Of a stretch of DNA of 24,606 bases, positions 7,028-14,988 are shown one piece after another. A program made the translations under genes and the position numbers. How positions within the stretch are numbered: the first letter of the stretch is position 1; every line of letters starts with the position of its first letter. A model generated the notes under the pieces. It saw only the letters and a list, made by a program, of their open reading frames with translations, was not told where the DNA came from and ran no database searches. Source of the stretch: RGIG5579 sp045544655 (GTDB lineage Bacteria > Bacillota > Clostridia > Oscillospirales > SIG627); assembly GCA_045544655.1 (NCBI GenBank), contig JAZPZL010000180.1, forward strand, positions 1 through 24,606, read 5' to 3'.

Positions 7028-9280
7028 TTACTTTGTATCTTCTGCACCGTCCGTCTTTTTCACACGGGACATTTCTCTTTGGGCGATGACCAGAGATTTG
7101 TAGATTCCGTTCTCTTTTTCCATCAATTCCTCGTGGGTTCCTACCTCGGCAACGGTCTTCTTATCCAAGACCAGAAGCTTGGTGGCGTTACGGAGGGTGG
7201 AAAGACGGTGGGCGATGGCAATGGTGGTTCGATCCTTACAAAGATACGCCAAAGATTCCTGGATCAGCTTTTCCGTTTCCGTATCCAAAGCGGAGGTGGC
7301 CTCATCCAGAATGAGGATCTTCGGATCGTGGAGAATGGCACGGGCAATGGCGATCCTCTGCCGTTCACCGCCGGAAAGGGTGTAACCCTTCTCCCCTACC
7401 ACGGTATCGTAGCCGTCGGGAAGCTTCATAATGAAGGAGTGGGCGCCTCCCAGCTTTGCGGCGGAGATAACCTCCTCGTAGGTGGCGTTTGGCTTGGCGT
7501 AAGCGAGATTTTCATAAATGGAGCCTGCAAACAAAAAGGTCTCCTGAAGCACCACACCGATCTGAGAACGGAGAGAGTGCTGGGAAATATCCCGAATATC
7601 CTTTCCGTCAATACGGATCGAGCCGCGCTGAACGTCGTACAAGCGCATTACAAGATTGATCAACGTACTTTTTCCAACGCCGCTTCGTCCCACGATTCCC
7701 AGCATTTCACCGGGGGAAACGGAAACGGAAACGTTTTCCAGCACGTTTTCATTTTCATTATAGCCAAACCAAATAGAGTCAATATCGATCTGCCCTCGGA
7801 TCTTAATATCCTCCGCGCCCTTTTTATCCGCCACGTCAGGCTCTTCATCCAGCACCTCGAATACCTTCGCCACGGCGGTTGCCGCCTGCTGGATCCGACG
7901 GGGGTAATTTGCCATAGAGCGCAAGGGCGTATAGATGAGACTTACGAAGGAGGAGAACATCGTCAGCTGACCGATGGTCATATTCTCGTGCAGGATCTCA
8001 TTTCCCGCATAGTAAAGGAGAATGAAGTTTCCTACCTGGATCAGATATTCCGCGTAAGGCACCAGCTTCGCCCAGGCAATTTCATTGCGGACGGCAATAT
8101 CACGCTGGGCCCGAACTGCCCGATCGTATTTCTCGATCTCATTTTTCTCCGTACCGAACACCTTCACCACGCGAACACCCTGAAAAACGTCGTGGAGAAC
8201 CGTATTGGCATTGGCATTTTCCACCCAATGACGGTGGTACAGACGGTGAGTCTTGCGCCACACGATGCGGAACAGGATCGCTACGAAGGGCGTGGGGATC
8301 AGGATCATCAACGCCATTTTAACCGAATGGGAAAACAGCATCGCAGCTACGAAAACGATCACGAACAGCTGCTCCAGAATGGAGGGCAAAAAATTGGTCA
8401 TAAACTGGGAGATGGTATTGGTATCCCCGGAAACGCGGTTCATCAAATCTCCCGCCGTATGTCGGGAGATTCCCGCAACGGACAGAGACTGGATCTTGGC
8501 GTACAGTCTGCGACGAAGCTCTACCACGGTCTTGGTACTGATCTTGGAGAGGATCACGTTTCTGACGATAGTAGAGAGAACGGCAAAAATGCGAACGATC
8601 GCCATGGAAAGCACCACTGTCACTGCAGGGGCGTAATTTCCGAGGAGTGCGGACGGATCCTTTACGTTCAGATAGTTATCAACGAAATTTCCCTGGATCA
8701 TGGGCAAAAGCACGTTTAAAAGAGAATGCACGAAAAACAGGATCATAGACAAAAGGATCCAGCCGTATTGACCGCGAAGAAGCTGCAAAAGCTGCCCCAC
8801 GGAGCCTTTTTTATCCGAACAGTTGGGGCAAAGCTGACTTCCCTTTCCCAAGGGACGGCGGCAATTGGGGCAAACGCTGTGCCGCTCCACAAAGCAGGCA
8901 TCCTCGGGCTTCATCACCCCATCCAGAACCTCCTTGAGGATTCGGGTCAGCTGGGACAGATTTTCCTTTGCCGAGCCGAAAGCGCGACAAAGCTCCGTCC
9001 ATTCTCCGTCGTACAAGATCAGGCAGGCACCGCCGCCTACGAAGCCTTCGTAGCGAGCGTCCTCCATTTTTTCAAAGGAATAGAGGGAAAAAGTCCCCGT
9101 TTCCACGCAGAACAGATAAATGCCTTTCGTTCCGAAGAGGATGCAAAAATCCTTCCCCTCTCCCTTTTGGTTCAGATTGGAGGTCAAGCTGAAAACGACA
9201 CGGTCGCCCTGCTCCTGCAGAAGCTGCCGTTCCAGATCTTGAATCATAATTCGGTTATCCAAAATTTTCTCCCCGATCAC
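7028..9280 (-). CDS. ABC exporter half-transporter with N-terminal zinc-ribbon extension (second half)
   Basis: 750 residues against roughly 580-600 for an ordinary exporter half. The extra part is N-terminal: about 130 residues resembling a small beta-rich domain, then a zinc ribbon CPNC (137-140) and CPNC (151-154). The membrane domain spans about 170-460. The nucleotide-binding domain has Walker A GRSGVGKST (531-539), signature LSGGE (635-639), Walker B ILILDE (655-660) and switch H691, so the ATPase looks intact. The start overlaps the DUF1854 stop by four bases (ATGA), indicating translational coupling. It presumably pairs with the half-transporter at 9798-12092 to form a heterodimer. 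The substrate is unknown. Related DUF1854-linked transporters in Proteobacteria occur beside cyanophycin genes, but none are seen here. Confidence 0.9.
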   Translation of the reverse strand: MIGEKILDNRIMIQDLERQLLQEQGDRVVFSLTSNLNQKGEGKDFCILFGTKGIYLFCVETGTFSLYSFEKMEDARYEGFVGGGACLILYDGEWTELCRAFGSAKENLSQLTRILKEVLDGVMKPEDACFVERHSVCPNCRRPLGKGSQLCPNCSDKKGSVGQLLQLLRGQYGWILLSMILFFVHSLLNVLLPMIQGNFVDNYLNVKDPSALLGNYAPAVTVVLSMAIVRIFAVLSTIVRNVILSKISTKTVVELRRRLYAKIQSLSVAGISRHTAGDLMNRVSGDTNTISQFMTNFLPSILEQLFVIVFVAAMLFSHSVKMALMILIPTPFVAILFRIVWRKTHRLYHRHWVENANANTVLHDVFQGVRVVKVFGTEKNEIEKYDRAVRAQRDIAVRNEIAWAKLVPYAEYLIQVGNFILLYYAGNEILHENMTIGQLTMFSSFVSLIYTPLRSMANYPRRIQQAATAVAKVFEVLDEEPDVADKKGAEDIKIRGQIDIDSIWFGYNENENVLENVSVSVSPGEMLGIVGRSGVGKSTLINLVMRLYDVQRGSIRIDGKDIRDISQHSLRSQIGVVLQETFLFAGSIYENLAYAKPNATYEEVISAAKLGGAHSFIMKLPDGYDTVVGEKGYTLSGGERQRIAIARAILHDPKILILDEATSALDTETEKLIQESLAYLCKDRTTIAIAHRLSTLRNATKLLVLDKKTVAEVGTHEELMEKENGIYKSLVIAQREMSRVKKTDGAEDTK

Positions 9281-9789
9281 AAATATAGTTCGATCTTGGA
9301 ATGGCTCTTTTTATCCATTCCCTTCAGACTTTCGATCTCGTAGCGGCATCCGTCCACGTCCACCACGAACGCCCTGTCCTCGCCCAGGCGCAAAATGCTT
9401 CGGTGGGGATCCTTTACGGTGAATTTTTTCAAGCCGTAATCCGTTTCACAATCCCAATAGGAAGCGCCGAAGCGCTCGGTAAGCTTTACGATCTTTAAAA
9501 TCTTGGGTGCAAAATATTTCTTCTTCAGCTCCCCGCGGCAAAGCTCTGCCTCCTCCTTCTTCAAAAGGGACAGATTGCGGATCATACCCAATTCTTCCTT
9601 TTCTTCGTTTTGAACGCAGATATATTCCTCCTCGGTCTCAAAGGGGAAAGCAAGGGCAAGAAACGCTCTTCCCTCGTACTCCTTCGCAGGGATCTTCACC
9701 ATCAGAAGTCCTGTGGGTGAGGAGAAAAAAGTGGTGTTTTCACAATCGATCAAAAAGGAATCGGTAATTTGTTCCAGACCTTGTATCAT
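9277..9789 (-). CDS. DUF1854 family protein
   Basis: 170 residues, cytoplasmic, no signal or membrane segment. The C-terminal half has the DUF1854 pattern: WDCETDYGLKKF (about 112-123), then RSILRLGEDRAFVVDVDGCRYEI ending near residue 153. AGGAGA precedes the ATG. It is sandwiched between two ABC half-transporter genes: 8 bases after the first and overlapping the second by four bases. The family has no proven function; its constant association with exporters suggests an accessory subunit or regulator, which is inference. Confidence 0.85.
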   Translation of the reverse strand: MIQGLEQITDSFLIDCENTTFFSSPTGLLMVKIPAKEYEGRAFLALAFPFETEEEYICVQNEEKEELGMIRNLSLLKKEEAELCRGELKKKYFAPKILKIVKLTERFGASYWDCETDYGLKKFTVKDPHRSILRLGEDRAFVVDVDGCRYEIESLKGMDKKSHSKIELYL

Positions 9790-9797
9790 ACTATCTC

Positions 9798-12092
9798 CTA
9801 TTCTTCAATACCAATGGTTTTCAGTGCTTCCATCTGGAGGGTATAAAGCTTTTTATAAACACCGTCACGCTCCAGAAGCTCATCGTGAGTTCCCGCTTCC
9901 ACCATTTTTCCCTCTTCAATGACGATCAGGTGGTCTGCATCCCGCAATGTAGACAGACGGTGGGCAATGGTAATGGTGGTTCGATTTTTGGAGATCACTC
10001 TCAAAGCATCCTGAATCTTGCGCTCCGTTTTGGTATCCATAGCCGCAGTTGCTTCATCCAGGATCAAAATGGCGGGATCCTTCAGGATCGCGCGGGCGAT
10101 GGAGATCCTTTGCTTTTCACCGCCGGACAGAGATTTCTTATCCGCGCCCACCTGGGTCTCGTAGCCGTCGGGGAAGGACATAATAAAATCGTGACAGCCC
10201 GCAGCCTTGGAAGCGGCAAATACCTCCTCTGCAGTAGCGGTGGGTGAGGCGTAACGAATGTTATCCATAATGCTTCCGCGGAACAAATAGGTCTCCTGAG
10301 AAACGATGGCAACGTGATCCCGAAGGGTGCGTATGGTCATATCCCTCAGATCCACTCCGTCTATGGAGATGGAGCCGGATTCCACGTCGTACAGTCGGGT
10401 CAAGAGATTTGCAAGGGTGCTTTTCCCCGCGCCCGTATGACCCACGATGCCAAGACTCTTCCCTGCTTCTACACGGAAGGAAACGTCCTGAATGGTTTTT
10501 TTGCCCGGAGCGTAAGAGAAGTTCACGTGGTCGAATACCACCTCGCCCCGCACCTCGGGCAGAGCGACTGCATCCTCCTTTTCCACAACGTCCGGCTCGG
10601 CATCCATAATACTGAACAGTCTTTGCAAGGCATTCATACCGTTTGCCATATGACTGAGAAAGTTAGCAAAGAAATTCAAGGGCGTGTAGAGCATGGAAAG
10701 ATAGCTGACGAACAAATTCAAAACGCCGTAGCTGATACCGCTTCCGGGATTTGCGATCTCCTTCAGCACGAAGTAACCGCCGAAGCCCCAAACCAGATAG
10801 GTGCTCAGACGGATCCCCAGATTCAAAAGGGGGAAAATGGTGTGATGCTTGACGTCGATTTCAAGCTTGGACGCAGAAAGGCGGCGGCTTTTATCGTCGA
10901 AACGGGCAATCTCCTGCTCCTCTCTGGAAAAAGCCTTGACGATGCGCATACCGCCCAAAACGTCGGACAAAATTCCGTTAAAGCGAGAGCGGTGAGCGTG
11001 ATTTTCCGCGTGAAGTCTGCGGAACAGACGCAGGGCAAGAAAATACCCGGAAAACATCAGGGGAATGGGAACCAGGATCAGAATCGTCAAGGGGAGGTGA
11101 ATGGAAAACATTACGATGGCGATGCCGATCATCTGAATAAGATTGGTGAGAAAATAAGGTACGCCGTCACAGAAAAACCAATACAGGGTTTCCGCATCGG
11201 AATTGATCTGAGTGATCAATCTACCCGTATGACGGGAGGTGAAGAAGGAGAAGGACAGCCTCTCGAAGGAGGAAAAGATCGTCTTTTTCAGATCGCAAGA
11301 AACGAAGGCGGAAACCTTGGCGCCGATGATCCCGTTCACGGTGGAAATGAAAGCGCGAAGCAGCCCTGCCAGCGCCATAGAGATGACCAATCCCAGAACC
11401 TGACCGTAACGCGTGCCTCCGGGAGTAAGCACCTCGTCGTAAAGCACCTTGCTGTTCAGATACGGTGTAATGACACCGATGGCGGAGGAAAGGAGAACGG
11501 TGAGAAAGACCAGCGCCATCTGCAGACGATAACGAACGAAAAAGGGGGTCAGCTTGCGCACCAGCCCCATTTTGCTGACGCAGTGATTGCAGATCTTTTT
11601 TTCGGGATCGTCATAAGGACGGTGACATTTGGGACAAACGCCGCCCCGCTCTCTTTTTTCCTTGGGGAGCTCTCCGCTTTCCCGCCAAGCGGTAAAGCGC
11701 TCGATGAAGGAGAATATTTTCTTTCTGCAAGCGGCGGTAGCGAAAAAGAGGACCTCCTCCACCCCATCGGTACGAGTCAGCACGACCCGCAGGGTAGAGA
11801 TCAATTCCTCACATTTGATTCCCTTGATCTCTTCAAGGGGAACGTAAAGATAATCCAATTCCCGCAAAGCCGTTTCGCTTTTTTGGGGAGAAAACAAAGA
11901 AGCACCCTGTTTCTCTTTTAAAACGTCAAGGCAAAAGAGAACGGCGATCCCCTCCCCCGTTACCAGGGTATAGCCATCGCAATACATCTCTTCTCGCCCC
12001 ATATCGGTTTTGAGAAAAAGCAGTGCTTCATCTGTAAGAATTCCTTTTCTTCGGAAAGCCGTTTTGACTTCTTCGGGAAGTTTTTTTACCAT
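9798..12092 (-). CDS. ABC exporter half-transporter with N-terminal zinc-ribbon extension (first half)
   Basis: 764 residues. As in its partner, an extra N-terminal domain of about 150 residues carries a zinc ribbon, CPKC (153-156) and CNHC (168-171), before the membrane domain (about 180-490). The ATPase domain has Walker A GHTGAGKST (551-559), signature LSGGE (655-659), Walker B ILILDE (675-680) and switch H711. Both halves keep the catalytic glutamate, so neither site is obviously degenerate. It is the first gene of a three-gene operon with a near-consensus promoter at 12132-12160. The two halves share architecture throughout, including the extension, and so look like an old duplication. 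Confidence 0.9.
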   Translation of the reverse strand: MVKKLPEEVKTAFRRKGILTDEALLFLKTDMGREEMYCDGYTLVTGEGIAVLFCLDVLKEKQGASLFSPQKSETALRELDYLYVPLEEIKGIKCEELISTLRVVLTRTDGVEEVLFFATAACRKKIFSFIERFTAWRESGELPKEKRERGGVCPKCHRPYDDPEKKICNHCVSKMGLVRKLTPFFVRYRLQMALVFLTVLLSSAIGVITPYLNSKVLYDEVLTPGGTRYGQVLGLVISMALAGLLRAFISTVNGIIGAKVSAFVSCDLKKTIFSSFERLSFSFFTSRHTGRLITQINSDAETLYWFFCDGVPYFLTNLIQMIGIAIVMFSIHLPLTILILVPIPLMFSGYFLALRLFRRLHAENHAHRSRFNGILSDVLGGMRIVKAFSREEQEIARFDDKSRRLSASKLEIDVKHHTIFPLLNLGIRLSTYLVWGFGGYFVLKEIANPGSGISYGVLNLFVSYLSMLYTPLNFFANFLSHMANGMNALQRLFSIMDAEPDVVEKEDAVALPEVRGEVVFDHVNFSYAPGKKTIQDVSFRVEAGKSLGIVGHTGAGKSTLANLLTRLYDVESGSISIDGVDLRDMTIRTLRDHVAIVSQETYLFRGSIMDNIRYASPTATAEEVFAASKAAGCHDFIMSFPDGYETQVGADKKSLSGGEKQRISIARAILKDPAILILDEATAAMDTKTERKIQDALRVISKNRTTITIAHRLSTLRDADHLIVIEEGKMVEAGTHDELLERDGVYKKLYTLQMEALKTIGIEE

Positions 12093-12131
12093 AGTTTCGT
12101 TCCTTTTTCCGATCAGTTCTTTCCAACTTTT

Positions 12132-12160
12132 ATTCTAAAGGAAACCGCACTTTTTGTCAA
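12132..12160 (-). promoter_or_regulatory. Sigma-A promoter of the ABC-DUF1854-ABC operon
   Basis: On the minus strand TTGACA (12155-12160) and TAGAAT (12132-12137) are separated by 17 bases, about 40 bases before the start codon. This is a strong match. Confidence 0.88.
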
Positions 12161-12190
12161 TCAATTCAAGGAAAAAGGGGAAGATTTTTG

Positions 12191-12209
12191 AAAAAGCGTT
12201 GCTTTTTTT
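12191..12209. other. A/T-rich hairpin between divergent promoters
   Basis: AAAAAGC-GTT-GCTTTTT forms a 7-bp stem followed by further T residues. It resembles a weak intrinsic terminator but lies upstream of both divergent promoters, where no known transcript should arrive. Confidence 0.3.
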
Positions 12210-12262
12210 CCCGTTCAAGGGTAGAATTGGAAAAAAGCGGTGAGAAAACCAGAAACTTTCGG

Positions 12263-12291
12263 TTGCCGAATGCGCTTTTCCTGCTTATACT
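12263..12291 (+). promoter_or_regulatory. Sigma-A promoter of the mecA operon
   Basis: TTGCCG (12263-12268) and TATACT (12286-12291) are 17 bases apart, about 32 bases before the GTG start of mecA. Confidence 0.82.
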
Positions 12292-12323
12292 GAACTAGTA
12301 ATACAAAGTGAGGCGGAAAAAAC

Positions 12324-12812
12324 GTGAAGCTATACCGACAGGGAAAATGTGAGATCCGAATACGGCTGACGAATGAAGATCTGAAGGACTTTGCCATAAC
12401 GGTGGAGGAGCTGGATTATGACTCTCCACGGGGAAAACGGGTGATCCGATCCCTTTTTGACAAAGCAAAAGAAGAGCTGGGCTTTGAAACAGCCGGAGAA
12501 AAAATATACATACAGCTTTATCCTACCCGCCTCGGCGAATGCGATCTTTTTATCACCAAGGTACAAGGAGAATCAAAGCCGAGCTGTTTTCGTTTTTCGA
12601 ATTTCGATTCTTTTTTTATCGCAATTTCTCAAGCTCCCTCCAAAATCCGTATGGATTTGTGGCAGGAGAAGGAAAAGGAGATCTTCTACGCTTTGACAAA
12701 AGAAGAAGAGATCCCACCTTTGTTTTCGGAATTCGGTGAACGGGTAAAGCTCCCTTCCCGAGTTTTCCTCCGATCCCGCTGCCGTAAGCTACGCCGGGAA
12801 GAAAGGAACTAG
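12324..12812 (+). CDS. mecA: Adaptor protein MecA-like
   Basis: 162 residues, shorter than the roughly 218 of Bacillus subtilis MecA. The N-terminal half follows the MecA pattern: a strand, LTNEDLKDFAITVEELDYDS (15-34), a helix IRSLFDKAKEELGF (41-54), then IYIQLYPTRLGECDLFITKVQ (61-81). In the family this domain recruits substrates to the ClpC AAA+ unfoldase. A shorter, weaker C-terminal domain follows (about 89-150) and ends in a basic tail rich in arginine. The start is GTG with AGGCGG upstream. It is the first gene of an operon with a uracil-DNA glycosylase. Assignment rests on pattern, and the shortened ClpC-binding half makes full function less certain. Confidence 0.8.
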   Translation: MKLYRQGKCEIRIRLTNEDLKDFAITVEELDYDSPRGKRVIRSLFDKAKEELGFETAGEKIYIQLYPTRLGECDLFITKVQGESKPSCFRFSNFDSFFIAISQAPSKIRMDLWQEKEKEIFYALTKEEEIPPLFSEFGERVKLPSRVFLRSRCRKLRREERN

Positions 12813-12813
12813 A

Positions 12814-13386
12814 ATGGATCAAATGAAAATCGAATCAATGCGGCGTTTGGAAGAAACGGTGCGTTCCTGTAAAAAATGTCCCCTGTGCACCTCCCGCACT
12901 CAAAGCGTTTTCGGGAAAGGATCATTGTCGCCCGCGGTACTCTTCGTAGGGGAAGCTCCCGGGGAGCAAGAGGACCGTCAGGGAAAACCCTTCGTCGGTC
13001 CTGCGGGACAGCTTTTGGATCTGTATCTGGAATTTATCGGTATGGAGCCTGAGGATTATTACGTAGCCAACATTCTGAAATGCCATACGCCCCGTAACCG
13101 CGACCCCCTTCCCGAGGAAGAGGAAAGCTGTCTTCCCTATCTGCGGGAGCAATTAAAAGTTTTGCAACCGAAAATTTTGGTATGTCTCGGAAGAATTGCC
13201 GCAAAGCGCATCATTTCTCCCGATTTCCGCATCACCAAGCAGCGCGGGATCTGGTACGATCTGGGAGGCTTTCGCGTGATGGCAACCTATCATCCCTCCG
13301 CACTCTTGCGGGATCCTGCCAAAAAGACAGAGGCGCTGGAGGATTTCAAAAAGATCGCAAAAGAAATTCAAATGCACAAAAAATAG
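12814..13386 (+). CDS. Family 4 (iron-sulfur) uracil-DNA glycosylase
   Basis: 190 residues. It removes uracil from DNA in base-excision repair. The four family-4 cluster cysteines are in place: C22, C25, C90 and C106. Motif A is GEAPGEQED (47-55), followed by GKPFVGPAGQLLD (57-69); motif B is HPSALLR (160-166). AAAGGA precedes the ATG at 12814; a second in-frame ATG at 12823 is possible. One base separates it from the mecA stop, so translation is probably coupled. An intrinsic terminator follows at once. Confidence 0.94.
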   Translation: MDQMKIESMRRLEETVRSCKKCPLCTSRTQSVFGKGSLSPAVLFVGEAPGEQEDRQGKPFVGPAGQLLDLYLEFIGMEPEDYYVANILKCHTPRNRDPLPEEEESCLPYLREQLKVLQPKILVCLGRIAAKRIISPDFRITKQRGIWYDLGGFRVMATYHPSALLRDPAKKTEALEDFKKIAKEIQMHKK

Positions 13387-13401
13387 AAAAAACACAAGAA
13401 A

Positions 13402-13440
13402 ATGTGATTGCCTTAAAAAAGAGGCAATCATATTTTTTTA
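13402..13440 (+). terminator. Intrinsic terminator after the uracil-DNA glycosylase gene
   Basis: An 11-bp stem (13402-13412 with 13423-13433, one G-T wobble; core TGATTGCC/GGCAATCA) is followed by a run of T to 13439. No clear promoter lies between it and the next gene, so partial read-through may feed the deacetylases. Confidence 0.85.
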
Positions 13441-13481
13441 TCCGAGGTGGAACAATAAAAGACGTAAAGGAGGAACAAAAA

Positions 13482-14222
13482 ATGAAAAAAATCATCTCAT
13501 TTTTCTTATCGGTCATCATCCTGTCGGCATCTTCCTTTGCCACCGCAAAAAGCGGTGAAAATTGGTATTTTTCTTCAAGAGGAAGGAATGAACGTCCCGG
13601 GCTTCCCACCCTTGACGCAAGGCTTGGAAAAGGAATCGGAAAAGACGAAAAGGTGCTTTATCTGACCTTTGACGCAGGCTATGAAAACGGAAACGTGGAA
13701 AGAGTGGTCAACACCCTTCGGGAAGAAAAGGTCACGGGAGCCTTTTTCGTGCTGAAGCACTTTATCGAGGCAAATCCCGATCTTTGCAAAACGATCCGCG
13801 AAGACGGAAATCTGCTTTGCAACCACACCGCAAATCACCCCAACATCACCGCTCTTTCCTCCGAAAAATTGGAGGCGGAGCTGAAGGAATTGGAAAAGGT
13901 ATGTCTTGAAGTTTGCGGGAAAGGACTTGATCCCTATTTCCGCCCACCCGAGGGAGCGTATTCCACTGAGTCGCTGGAAGAGGTGGCCCGCCTCGGTTAT
14001 CGAACGGTCTTCTGGAGCCTTGCCTGGGCGGACTGGGACAACAACAATCAAAAAAGCCCCGAATATGCAATGGAAAAGCTTTGCTCACGGGTGCACAACG
14101 GCGCGGTGATCCTGCTCCACCCCACCTCCGCCACCAACGCTACGATCCTGGGTGATTTCATCCGCCAAATGAAATCCCGGGGCTACCGTTTTGGCAGTCT
14201 GGAGGAATTATGGGAAGGATAA
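13482..14222 (+). CDS. pdaA: PdaA-like polysaccharide (peptidoglycan) deacetylase
   Basis: 246 residues with a hydrophobic signal-like N-terminus (about 1-22), so it acts outside the membrane. The NodB-type domain shows LTFDAGYENG (61-70), with catalytic D64; metal ligands H115 and H119 in NHTANH; RPPEG (154-158) and LLHPTS (211-216). The GYENG pattern, with a non-acidic residue after the catalytic Asp, and the LLH-S-type ending are characteristic of the PdaA branch, which makes muramic delta-lactam in spore cortex. This fits a spore-forming host, by inference. AAAGGAGG precedes the ATG at 13482. The last 13 bases overlap the next deacetylase gene. Confidence 0.85.
   Translation: MKKIISFFLSVIILSASSFATAKSGENWYFSSRGRNERPGLPTLDARLGKGIGKDEKVLYLTFDAGYENGNVERVVNTLREEKVTGAFFVLKHFIEANPDLCKTIREDGNLLCNHTANHPNITALSSEKLEAELKELEKVCLEVCGKGLDPYFRPPEGAYSTESLEEVARLGYRTVFWSLAWADWDNNNQKSPEYAMEKLCSRVHNGAVILLHPTSATNATILGDFIRQMKSRGYRFGSLEELWEG
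14201..14205 (+). promoter_or_regulatory. Ribosome binding site of the second deacetylase, inside the first
   Basis: GGAGG lies four bases before the ATG at 14210, within the 3' end of the upstream coding sequence. It fixes the start of the overlapping gene and implies coupled translation. Confidence 0.75.
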
Positions 14223-14896
14223 AAGCGTATCTTGCATCGGCTTTGAGCTTGTTTTCCGTGATAACCCTGCTCTCCGTTCCCACGGCGGCAAAACCGTACT
14301 GCAAAGGAGCAAGGGCAAAAGAAATTGCCCTGACCTTTGACGACGGTCCCAGCCTTCAAAATACGGAAGAGATTCTGGGAATTCTGAAGGAATACGGAAT
14401 TCGCGCCACCTTTTTCGTAATCGGTGAAAACGCCGCCGCGGATCCGGAACGCATTCGTATGATCCATCAGGCGGGACACGAGATCGGAAATCACACCTAC
14501 ACCCACGCGTATATTTCCAAGATCAAGCCCGAACAGCTTTGGGATGAGATTCGGAAAACCGAAGAGGTTTTGAAGGAGATCACGGGAGAAAAGCCCAGCG
14601 TATTCCGTCCACCCGGCGGATATTACGATGAAGCCTCTCTTGCGATCCTGGAGGAAATGGGGTATCAAAGCATTCTTTGGTCCCTGGATACCAGGGACTG
14701 GAGCATGCCAAAATCCGATACCATTGCATCCAAAATCGAGGAAAATGCAGTGGGAGGAGATATCATTCTGTTTCACGATCTGAATGATAAACGGCTCCCC
14801 ACCCCCGAGGCTTTAAAACGGATCCTTCCCTATTTGAAAGAAAACGGCTATGAATTTGTCACCATTTCGGAAATGATCGAGCATGAGGCGGGATAA
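14210..14896 (+). CDS. Polysaccharide deacetylase (NodB domain), secreted or membrane-anchored
   Basis: 228 residues. An N-terminal hydrophobic stretch (about 5-27) looks like a signal or anchor. The NodB domain is canonical: TFDDGP (42-47), with D44 and D45; metal histidines H95 and H99 in NHTYTH; RPPGG (133-137); DTRDW (160-164); and LFHD (187-190). Such enzymes remove N-acetyl groups from peptidoglycan or other extracellular N-acetyl sugars. It overlaps the PdaA-like gene by 13 bases but has a different motif 1, so it is a paralogue of a distinct branch rather than a recent copy. A terminator hairpin overlaps its stop codon. Confidence 0.92.
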   Translation: MGRIKAYLASALSLFSVITLLSVPTAAKPYCKGARAKEIALTFDDGPSLQNTEEILGILKEYGIRATFFVIGENAAADPERIRMIHQAGHEIGNHTYTHAYISKIKPEQLWDEIRKTEEVLKEITGEKPSVFRPPGGYYDEASLAILEEMGYQSILWSLDTRDWSMPKSDTIASKIEENAVGGDIILFHDLNDKRLPTPEALKRILPYLKENGYEFVTISEMIEHEAG

Positions 14897-14914
14897 CCGC
14901 CTCATTTCTTTTTC
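14883..14914 (+). terminator. Intrinsic terminator overlapping the deacetylase stop codon
   Basis: ATGAGGCGG (14883-14891) pairs perfectly with CCGCCTCAT (14897-14905) around a five-base loop that contains the TAA stop. A T-rich tract follows. Confidence 0.88.
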
Positions 14915-14923
14915 AAAAAACGA

Positions 14924-14952
14924 TTGACGAACCCCTGCTTTTTCGCTATAAT
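14924..14952 (+). promoter_or_regulatory. Sigma-A promoter of the ATPase-recG-mscS-PHP operon
   Basis: TTGACG (14924-14929) and TATAAT (14947-14952) have a 17-base spacer, about 36 bases before the ATG at 14989. Confidence 0.9.
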
Positions 14953-14988
14953 TATAATTACCTATAGAATACATATGAAGGACGTTCC

